From positions 19,801,143 to 19,865,142 of the forward strand of contig CM057169.1 of NCBI GenBank assembly GCA_029962745.1: DNA of 64,000 nucleotides, read 5' to 3'. Positions 23,363 through 35,300 of this stretch are shown piece by piece. Position 1 is the first letter of the stretch, and every line of letters starts with the position of its first letter. The DNA is from Echinometra lucunter. Its lineage: Eukaryota > Echinodermata > Echinoidea > Camarodonta > Echinometridae. The translations under genes were made by a program, and so were the position numbers. The notes below the pieces were generated by a model. That model saw nothing but the letters and a program-made list of their open reading frames with translations. It did no database searches and was not told the DNA's origin.

Positions 23363-26300
23363 CTGAGAGAGTGGAAAAAATCCGGGTTATATTGAGCCCA
23401 TAAGGGATCCCATTCTCTCCCCCCCCCCCCCCATGTGGTTCCAGGAACTCATACAGAATAGGGGGTACACAATGACAAGCAAAGAGAAAAGTCGAAAGGG
23501 CGCAATTTTTTTTTAATTTGGAGGTTGTAAGCTATAAGATATGACATTCGAATATCAAAAGAAGGCGCCCATCCCGGTGACACGACATATGCTCCGCCGA
23601 CATTTGCTCCGCCAACAACTGCTCCGATTATTCCGACAATTTCTCCGCGACAGTTGCTCCACCGACATTTGCTCCGCCGACATTTGCTCCGCCGACATAT
23701 ACTCCGCCGACATTTGCTCCGCCGACATATGCTCCGAAACAACGACATTTGCTCCGCCGACATTTGCTCCGCAGACAATTGCTCCGCCGACATATGCTCC
23801 GAAACGACGACACTTGCTCCGCCGACATATGCTCCGCCGACATAATTATGCTCCGCCGACATTTGCTCCGCCGAATTATGCTCGGCCCAATTATTTCGAC
23901 AATAATGTGACAGCTGCCTCGTCGACAATTTCTCCGGCAATTTCTCTGCCGAATAAATTTCGAAGACACAACACTTGAATTGAGACAGTTGCTCCATCGG
24001 TACCATTAAATGAATTGGAGAGCATACTGTCTGACGTAGCAAAGAATATTCAACAGGGCGGGGGCGCGAGGCGAGGGAGCGAAGCGACCGAGCGGGCGGA
24101 AGCTGTTGGAGAGGGTTAATCCCCCCTCCCACGGTAGGGAGATTAAAAAAAAAACAAGTTTTTAATGATTTTACCGCATAATATTCCTTTTTTGTTGATT
24201 CTTGCCTTTGACCAATCTACACTGTTATTCATTCAAATTCAATTCAATTCAGTTCAATTTCGTTTTTATTGTAAAAGGAAATAATTGGTACATGGCAAAA
24301 GCCCGAAGGCAATATTCATATTATATTAAGAGTTAAAAGGAAACTGAAATTATATACATGCAAGGAGCAATTACATGTGTTAAATTAATTATGAAGATTG
24401 AATTTTAAATGTACGGAAGATGCCCGTAAATTAGTTATAAAAAAAAAGAAAAAAAAAACAAGTTTGTGAAGATTTGAGGGAAATATTAACGCAGGGGAAG
24501 TAAATGAAATTAATCCTTTGCTGGAATAACTTGCAATGAAGTTTATACACCAGGGCCGGTATTCAATTCAATAGACCAATTTCGACTCCGGTTTATGTAT
24601 TTGGCCCTCTATCGACGACGCCATTGCTGCGGTGGGCAAGCGCGCTGACCTCGATTGGCTCTGTGTACAAAATGAATGTAAGATATGAGATATGCCCTAA
24701 TATTATTCCATTTAATTTATTCTAGATCAATGAAATAAAGCATGGATACATGGGTAGATGAGGTAAGACAATGGCCATATCTGACAGACGAGGGTATGAT
24801 GTATTTTTGTACTTTCGATAGTTTTTCAGCTTAGTTTTTGTCAGTATAAGTTCGATTGCAGCATAGAAGCCGTAGTAAACGGGAGCCCTCAATCTTACCC
24901 TGTTTACAAAGTCATGTTTTCACTCATTAAATTTTACGCCAAAGTACATAATGATAATGTTTCTTGACTTCAAAGTCCTTTCTGTTGATATTTTTACCCA
25001 CTGGCGACAGATTCTTTCGCACTGCTTACGGAAACCTGTGTAGGGAGTACGGCTTCTCACACAAACAGGCTTCATGAGTCAAAAGCGAGTGAATTTCGCA
25101 CTCAGTTAGCTTCCAGTTTTTAAACTTTCTCCAATTCTTGTGGCAATCGAGCACCGCATAGCTGCGACCTGAACTTCCCTGAAAATTTCTCATTGCAAAT
25201 ACTAAAAGAAATCTGCATTATATTGGTCAAAATAGACAAACAATTGAACGAATGTACATAACGCGCTATTGACTTGTGTACTATAAAAGTTGGAGCCGCG
25301 CCCACCGTAGTATGTCGAACTGTGTCGAACAGTCTGCTGCCCTCTTGCGTTGTGAAATTGGTCTATACTTGGGTTAAGTAAAACTCTTACTAAGTATTTT
25401 GCCGGCTAAGAAATTTGCTTAAGTCATATTCAATTCAATACTTTGAATTTTACTTTAGTAAGCCAACTTAAAGCCAAAATTCTTACTGATAAGCATTGTG
25501 ACGTCATATTTTCAATGCGCAATTGACATGTCGCATCAAATACGCTCGAATACGCTATGATATAATTCTGTGCAGCTCATGATGACTGCGTATAAAAACC
25601 TATGCCAATCAAGGCCTCCAAAATAATTGGCTTAAGTCTCTTAGGTAGGTGTGTTAGATTTAGGGTAAAATACTTAGCCAAAATATTTAATTGAATACCA
25701 AATTTTGCTAAGTATTTTATCTAAGCAAAAAACTAAGCAAAATACTCATATTTCTGACTTAGGTATTGAATTGAATACCGGCCCAGGAATACAAAGAATG
25801 TAGATGGGATGCGTCACCATAAAAACTGTAAATGAATGTGATATAACAAGCTAAGAATCTGGTTATTGCAAAATTCCATGAACCTCTGCGATTATCAAAA
25901 GAATACATTAAAAGCAGATTGATTCACTGTGTGGTTATGATCTGCATTCAATTAATTAAGAAGAGCGCTTTTATGACAAAAATATCCAAGTGATTGTAGA
26001 AAAAAATAATTGTCAATATAATCATGATCAATTGTCGCAGCAGAGTGGAATTATTATTAATTTATTGATGATTATAATTAATTCGGCGGAGCAAATGTCG
26101 GCGGAGCAAATGTCGGCGGAGTATATGTCGGCGGAGCATATGTCATGGAACCGCCCATCCCATCCACCCCCCCCCCCCCCCCCTTTGAAAGCTTTGAAAA
26201 TAAAGACATCGCGAAACCTTCCGGAAATTATCTTCGTATAAAATCTGGGTAAGAGCAAAGGTAATTATGTGACCAATTCTAAAAACCCACTGGCACGTCG

Positions 26301-29300
26301 AATATGTGGTCATGGATATCATGTAATCATTATGCAATTGTGCACCGATGATGCCCCTCATGACTTTTGGAGTAATTCCCCTAAATTGCAATGACCCTCT
26401 TCATGTTCAGTATATCGGTGGGTATTTGGCATGGTCATTTGAGACATGTGCTAACCTTAAACTGGTCAATTTCTTGGACTTCAGTTCATCTATAGGGTTA
26501 GAATAAAGGTTAGGTTGTAACTGGCTTTTTAGCTTAGGGTTAGGGTTTTGGTTCTGGTTATAATTCGGTCAGTGTGGGACAGTCACTGTGAAAGATACTG
26601 ATCTCGCGCAGCAATTATTGTCGTCGGCGTGCGTGTCATGCAACCGTTGTCGTACCTCAAAATCAGCTCAATAATGATTATGATTATCTTGGATTGTCTT
26701 AGGTTTAACTAACAAAGCTTCTACAAAACCGTAAGTTATACGCCCCTAAAAGGCTCGATAAAATAGCTGCAGATCACCGGCGTAAATCCATTTTGAGGAG
26801 GGGGGGGGGGGGATGATTGACTTTTTTGCCGATTTTTGTTGTGTCGAACTCACATTAAGTATAAACACACACCCTCACCCACCCGCACAGACCCCCTTAC
26901 ACACATTTTTTTTTCCGAGCGAGAGAAGCGAGCGAGTCAAATAACCACTTTTCTGGATTTTAATCGCATTTTCAAATAGAAATTCTAAAATAGATGGTTA
27001 TTTATGACAGATTGTCAAAACTAACTGACTAAAATATCATTTCTTTCTTAAAAAGTGGGGGGATATTTGTCACGCCATCCCCCTCTCGAAAAAGTGTGGG
27101 GGATATATTCCCCTTCCCCCCGGGATTTACGCCACTGCTGCAGATGATAATGCATGATGTGTGGTACCTGGTTTGACTAATCGGACAACCTCTCTCAACG
27201 ATGTGCCATCACAGTGGCCTGTCAGGAAAACACCGCTTGAACCAGCCCCAGCAAAGGTATCTAAGAGGGAAAATGGAGATAACAAAAAACACACAAGTTG
27301 GATACAGATTATATTGGACTCTCGGCACAAAATCATACCCTTTCTGTCAACCGCGGGTAAAGACTTCAGAGTTGAAACCATGTCTTCTTAGTAGGAAAAA
27401 GAGCTCTGAAAAGGCTGAAGAGGATAGAGCATATTTATCGAAACATCACAAACCAAAAGAACTTTGAGCGGAGCATACCAACCCTTTTTCGGGGCTTTCT
27501 CCTTTAGAAAAAAAAATTGCACGTGTTAACCCTTAAAGCTTTATACAGTTAAGTTCCGCGCCACGAAAAAAAGGTTTACCTGATAGTTCTCGTATAAGAT
27601 TTTTGTCGGCTCCCGAAAAATAATACCATCAAAGATTGCTAGATCGTACAAAAATACAAATTAGTTACAAATTGTCGAGTCTATGTTTACTTAGTGTTAA
27701 AGGAAAAGATATCTTATCAAACAGCTCAAGCAAGGTAGATTGTAATTCCTGATGCACTTACTCAAAGACAATTGAGTCGTTTCTAAGTTATCTCGAAAGA
27801 TAATTACGTCTGACACACTTATCATAACGTGTTTTTTTAATCTTTCAGGAACTCTTGAACCTAAACCTATAGTGCGATTATCGTCCCATGCCATGATCCT
27901 TCGAATTGCTTACATTTATTATAGAGGTATTAAATTGCTTTTTCATAAATTAATATTTCCCTCAAGTGTGACCTTGAAAAAAAATATTCTTATGTCGGAA
28001 TCTGGATTTGTCCGTATTTCTTTATTATGCATTTGAAGGACTTTGGCAGATTTGTATAAAGGTGCCGCTAAAAGAACAGTCAACAAAAGTAGTTCCTTGA
28101 TTTTCTGGTTGTTTTGTAGTAATTTTGAGGAAGAACTAATAATTAGTATTTGTTTGAAATGTGAACAAGGCTTCCTAAATGGTTCATAAGTACTTTGTTG
28201 CTTTATTGAGAGGTTATTTGTAGAATGACAGCAAGAAGCGGAGGGATATTTTGTATATATTGATTGATTGTAATAGGTACTTGTATACGGGCGCGGGAAT
28301 CTGCCTGACATAGCAGTGTACGTAGCACTGACACACTGCATCTTGTCATGGTTTGATGATGTTGTGTGCAGGGCTGCTATAGAGTCTGGAATGCCCTGGT
28401 GTTCAGTTTCACCAGAGTTTGCCTGGGAAAGGTATTGCTAGTGAGGTGCACCACTCATAAGCTAGGACTTTGGTTCGACTTGTCAGGTCAAGTGTTGTGC
28501 ACTGGGGGCTGTGTTTGTTGGGAGCTAGAGGAGGTGTCTTCTTTCTAGCTGTGAATGTACAGTTGTTCCTGTAGCTTCAGTGACCTTGAGGTTTCCTTTT
28601 TAATTTTCCATGAGTTCCAAGCGAAGTATACGGCCAAGAAATAAACGGGCTCATCATCCACTGTTTCTGTACGTCTCAACTACCCTAACCCTGTATCATG
28701 ACAGATCATGTAACCCTCTGCAGAGTGTTCAAGGTGACCTACATCAAGTTGAAAGCTGATGAAGATAATAGAATTCCGCAAATAATAGGAACGTTCTGTA
28801 GTTGTTGTATATGGCAAATCACGCCTGCACCTGAACCTGAACGTTCTGTAGTTGTTGTATATGGCAAATCACAGTATGGTGCAGGCGTCCCTATGCTCTG
28901 CCAAAGAGCTCTTGGTATGTTTCTTCCGCTTTAAATTTTGGTGTTAAATTAGTCAGGAACGCCCCTAGTCCCCATAAAGCGTGCGGGTGCCTTTGCTAAT
29001 CTGATACCTTCGTCAAAGCGACAAAAGCGACTCCACAGGTGACTCCACAGGTGACTCCACACTGAATCAATACTAACCGATTCTCGGCCATTTGGGTAGT
29101 GTAAATTTCGGTTAGGTCTGCTGTCGGTTTGGTGTCGGTGTGGTGTCGGTGTGGTGTCGGCGTGGTGTCGGTGCAATGTCGCAGCGGTGACAGTTTCCTT
29201 GATATTTCCAAATGTTTAAGATGTACATTACATCAGGGTCCTCTTGCATAACAATTTGTGATTAAATGCAACTAAAAAAATTGAACGCAACTTATCTTCA

Positions 29301-32300
29301 GCCAATCAGAATTCAGCATTTGGGACTTGCGTTTATTATTATTTTTCAATTGCATGTAACTGTTTATGCAAGAGGGCCTAGATGTATAATGACGCACAAT
29401 ACTTACTATCTTCAAAAGGTAACTGTACAGGTCCAACAAAGCTATGAACGAACTCTTTAAAGACACCCTTCTTCCTGCAAGTGTTGAGACTCCCTTTCGA
29501 CGGGTCCACCGCGTATATATTGCTGAAACCTTTCTTAGCAAGCTGGGGATAAAGACAACCGTAGCAATGACTATTTATTCATGTACAATCACAGTTTGAA
29601 AAATATTAAACGAGTCAATAATCTCAGCTCATACTTTTTGGGGGAGGGGGGGGGGTATTATTCAAATATCCGTAAGTGAAATATTCTGCACTTAATAAAC
29701 AGTTCAGCTGTGTCTACTAATGCCCCCCCCCCCCCCACTTACCTCTCTACTGGAGTGACGGAGTTAGCCAGTTACTCACTGAAAACTGTAACCCCCTTTC
29801 CGTATGTTAACAATATTGGATTAAGAAAAGCATTGTTATACTGAATTTATGAATCATAAACAGATGTGAAGGCAAAAAATGGGGAAAATTCAAGTTACGT
29901 TTAGTAAAAAGCGGAAGAAAAGGGGAAGGTAATTAAGAAAAAAAAATAAAGGAATCTGAATATAAAAGAAATGAAGATTTATTTATTACTTCTTCGCCGA
30001 CTAACCCGGTTCCAGCTCCTATATCTAAGATCTTTTCTGTCTTGTCTTCGATGCGTTTACTCAGTACAGAAGCGATGGTGACGGGTCCTTTATATTCTGC
30101 ACCTATAAGTGCCTAAAAGAAAGAACACCATAAACATACTGTAACGTAACAACTCCGTTTGGTGTAATGGACGATAAGTTTATGGTAATTAATTAAAGAG
30201 CTAGCGATTATGACGGGGGAAATTATTCGTTATCATAACCATGATATTAACATGATAAAGGACTAGGCTTACTCTGAGTAGACTAAGCCAGAAGTATAAG
30301 AAGTTGTGTTATTTTACTGCCAATTCGGTTGCCTATTACTTACTATTTTGGTTGGGACGTCGTAGAGACCAGAATTTGAATTTCTACATGCAAAGCATCC
30401 CTTCCTATCTCTCTCTCTCTCTCTCTTTCATGTGAGGAGGAATTAGTCTAGCGGTAACGTCCGCGGTCAGATCTTTGTCTTCACCTACAAAATGATTCTG
30501 ATCGGATCTTGGTTCGAGTCTGAGTTACGTCTGTCGGATGGTGACGTCAAAGGTCGGTCCCAGACGTTACTAATCATATGTGACTGATACACGTCTAACG
30601 CATCGGGGCCACTGGAGTGACAGCCAAGGTAGGGGTGCGAGGAAAATGATGAAATGAGTTCGCACCATCATCATGATCTTCCTTGCGATAGCTTGAAAGA
30701 TATTGCCTTGGCCGTAGTTTGATTCCAGATCTGGTGAGCAGCTTCGTGGTACCAATAAATATACTAGTATACCGGAAAGCTGTCGAATATCGGGTTTCAC
30801 TTGGTGGCTCGCTGGCCGGTTATCCTGACCTGGTCCGAGACTAGTAGAAGGTACTACCGTGACGATCCGGCAGTGTGTACACCGGAGGTTGCTTATCCTG
30901 ACCGGTAGGCACTTTTGAGGCGACTGTGAAGTGAGGGTGACATCGAAGTTCTCTTATCAGCGACCTGATTGAAGAGTATCTATCATACTTTAAGTATTTT
31001 GCCAACGGAATAAACGCCATTGTCATCAATTTCATAACCACGACAAAAAAATTGCCAGCGTCACGGGGATTCGAACCCTTGACTAGCATGACTAGTAATA
31101 TATCGACCTCTGACAGTGGCTTTAACCACTGCGCCACGAGCAGTTGACGAGGCAATTGGTGCACTTTATCCATTTATACCCGGATTCATTTCTAGTCTTA
31201 ACTTCTCAAACATGATTATTTTTACCCCTCACTTTACAGTCGCCTCAAAAGTGCCTACCATCCTGACCCGGTGGAGCAGACTGAGACTGGGAGCTGGAAA
31301 GAACTAATGTGCAGGACTTGACCCCTCGACCAGACACCGACGTTAAAAATCTGGGGGGGGGGGGGGACCCGCTTTGGTGTCTGTTCCTTCTGCCAGGGGA
31401 CGTAGGCCTATATCCCGGACCAACGAACTCACAACCTGTATGAAATTTGGGAGGTTCATTCTGGACGATGGAAGCGAACGGCATCCCGAGAAGAACCCGA
31501 CTCCCAACCCTCGTCATCGTAAAATACCGATCGACATCCCCCCCCCCCCCCCATTTTCGCTACAATATTCAACATATTTAAAGCAGAGGGGTAGTCACAG
31601 GGGATATGGTGAATGTGCCCCCTATAGAAATGAAAAAAAAAACAGTAAGAGACTGCAAGATGAGAAAAGGTAAAGGCATGGTAAACAAAAACTGGACCCC
31701 CTGTGGTATTTGATGGGTCTTAAATCACTACAATATTTCATGTGATTGTCAAAAATGTATTTCCTATGTACACCAAATGGTCATGTTAGCCACAAAGATC
31801 GTTCTGAAATGTATGGAAACTATAATGGGCCCCTAAAACATAATTTCTGGCACTGACGGCACTCTTTATTACAATCAGTCGGTGCCATCGCTTTCAGTGC
31901 AAAATTTTACATAAGAAACCGTCTTTTAATTCAGACGTGTAACAATATCATTTTGCACTGCACCTATCATTTTTATCAACCTTTTGCTTTGCAGTGTCAT
32001 TAATGATTCGTGACGCTGGGTTGAAAGAGGTACAGTGAATTTTCAGCTGCAAGGCACAATTGTAATTGTAGGGCTTTGAATTCATTACTGACCCAGACAC
32101 ACATTTTGTGGCCTTGATTTTTTTAAAAAGTGAAAATCTGATTAAATATTCAAAGCATTATTTTACAAATAATAATGAAGAACAATTCACAAAACCTAGT
32201 CCAAATGAATTTGACTTCCTTCAACTTCGCACCGTGAAAATCTTAGTTATTTACGATTTTTAACTTTTGAGTTAACACAAATGTTTGTGTTTTAATGGAT

Positions 32301-35300
32301 TGATTTCTCTGTTTCCTATTGTATAATAATGCAAATTCTTCCACTCTGCCTGTCGTGCTTATGCACTGCACGTAATGCATGTAATGCCCCAATCACATAG
32401 TCGCTTAAGCCTCCACACACTGGATCCGACATTCGACAAAACGACACGACATCCGACATCCGACACGATAAACCAATAAAAATTCGTGCACACCGCTCAC
32501 GACATGACCTAAAAAAACGTACCGGTTAGCAAATTGTGTCGTTTTCGAAGATGAGAATGTCGTGATGGAATTCATTTGAAACTCATCAAGAAACCTTGAA
32601 AAAAAATGCAAAGATCAAGAAGGAAATTAATCATTTTGATTTGGAAATCACTTATTAGTTTTCCCTAAAAAGTTTTGAATTGCATCATGTGTACCCCGAT
32701 CGCACAAGTGCACAATGTACGTTGATAAGATAATCCCTATTCGTCGCTCCCTCCCCCTTCTGTTCCTTTCTGTCTGTCTGTCTCTCTCTATCACTCCCTT
32801 CATTTAAATTCTTTGCTAAGTACTCGTGTTCCATACAAGTTTTAATGCGTCATCTTTACTCCCATTCAACACTTGCACAATTCATGAACTCATGGTTTAG
32901 AAGAGAAAATGTATTTCCCAATCTCTATATCCCCCTCTCTTTCTAGGTTCTCTCTCTATATATCTCTCATTTTACAACTCTCTTCATTTATAAAAGGAGT
33001 CCAGTTATGATGAATATGACTAATTGAAAAAATAACATTCTTCACAGAACAAAACCTTTTTTTTAAATACTGCTGTTCAAATCGTTCAAGGACAAGTATG
33101 AATACTGCAAACATCTTCAAAATTCAAATACCTTTGAGTACACACAAAATGCATTATTCAAGCAAACATTATATCAATGAGAGGACATGTATGTGTTAGG
33201 TACTCACTGTGATATATAAAGACACACACTTCATTAAAGTGAAAATAATTTACCCCCAAAGGGTCTATGATGTCAAAGCAATTATACAAAATACAGCTTG
33301 CCAAATCCTCCCCCCCCCCCCCCGGACATCGCGAAATATACTTTCCAAGAATCGACAGCAAAGGCCAAATGGTTATGCCAAAAAAAGCACATCATATTGT
33401 TTTTCTATGACAGAAAATTTAATTTAAAAATGAAAGTCCCCACTCAGCAAACTGCAAAAATACAGAACAATTAACAAATTACAGGACCAGTAACCAGTTT
33501 ACAGATGTGGTGCTACAATAAATTAGGAAAGCAAAGCACAATAATATTGTGGAGCAGATTAGGTCAGAGCAGACAGGGGAAGAATATCTGTTTGGGTGAT
33601 TAGTACCCAAGTAACTGTCAAACAATATCAAATGAGCAATGTCTGAATACATTGTCTTACTGGCATTTTATTATCTGCATGAAATTCAAGGGAAGCAAGA
33701 TCTTAAAAATTAAGTCCTGAAAAACTATGGGGATATTTTGTTCGAAAAAAAAATAGCAACTTGAAAAATATGTAGTCCTTGAATTAAATATCAGTAACAT
33801 TTCAAGATTTCAAGATAATTTATTGTCATATAAAATACACAAAATGTGTCTTTGGGCATGGTAAGGTGCATAAATGAATAAAAATAATACGACATAAAGT
33901 AACCTATATACTGACATACATAAGACACAATTCAAGATAAAGTCATTTAATCAAAATGGCAAAAAATGCTATAGAAAACCTATGTATTATCATTATTATT
34001 ATTATAAAAACACATTTGATTTGATATATGATTCGAGTTCCTGTTCTTAGTATGCCCGTGACAGGGGCCACAGAACGTTTTTTGAAGTGGGGCTGTAGCT
34101 TCCTGACAGCCGGAAGATCTTGGGGTTATATGGTTTTGTAAACTTAAATGACCAATTTACAATTTAGGAACAAGGTGTTTTTGTTTTGTCTTTGTTTTCT
34201 TTTTGAATTGTGAGCGAAGGAGGGCTGCAGCACCCCCCCCCCCCCGCTTTCACGACCCCTGCATGAAATCGACAAGTTGATTTTAATTACTAATAACAAC
34301 CAGGTGATTAAACATCAAAAAACATGTGGGCCGTAGGACTTGTGGCGTTCACCTAAACTTGTGACACATTGACATGAAATATGATTTCATAGATATAATA
34401 AATTCGCTCAGACTCGGGTGTTGAGAAATTTGTCCCACTGTAGAAAGTCTTTCTTATAACTCCAAGGTAAAATTCATAATGCTGAAATGAAAAAAATAAT
34501 GTCATTTTATAGTCAAATGCCTCTTTTGAAGTCTGATTTGAGATCATCTGCTTAAATTCCTGATCTGGGGAAGGGGCGTGCCGCTGTAAGAACCATCATG
34601 ACCATGGGATGGGTTTTGGTGGCACAGATGATAATGTTTGATACTGATGGACTGGGGAAGACACACTGCCATACGACATGGGGGACTTGCATTTTCTTTT
34701 GTCTCCCTTTAGCTCTTCAGACCTTTTTTGTCTATCAGCCTGAAATTGGGTCATGAATTCTACATTCCACAGAAGATGTGCACAGCTCCCTACAAAAAGA
34801 AAAGAAAAAAAAAAAGAAATGAAACAGTGACACAAATACACCAGCCCATCAGCAAGCATTACATGGATTTTTTTTTTCAAACCAGGCTAAAATAATTATC
34901 AAATTGACTTTTATAGGATTGCTGGGACATTGTATCTCTTGTGAAATAGGCACAAGGCAGACATGGCAGAGTTAAGGTAAATCACTCTGTGAATTCTTAC
35001 ACCATATTATAGTTCCTGAAATCTACTTTTAAAAAAAATATAAAAACACCACATAACTATAATATGATGAGAAAGTGGCACAACATGGCAAGCAACTATC
35101 AGCCATCCTTTATGATCATTTGGTTATGTTTCCAATCAGAATGGTTTTATATAGTTAGGTAATATTTTTTGAGTTCTTAGGAGATTGAAATATGAATGAT
35201 TTTCCCAATAAACTAACTCAAATGATTTATAAGATATTCCAAAACTTCTTTACAAAGTCCTGATTCCAAAAAAAAAATAATCATTCTGTGCTATATAATT

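Noticed and set aside
23583..23890. CRISPR-like array
   Set aside because: Units are contiguous with no unique spacers, and the window is eukaryotic.
23449..24132. Long open frames over the 23.6-kb array, rich in AEQMS/CRRS/GGANV repeats
   Set aside because: The 15-bp unit is a multiple of three and lacks stops in several frames on both strands, so the frames are by-products of the minisatellite.
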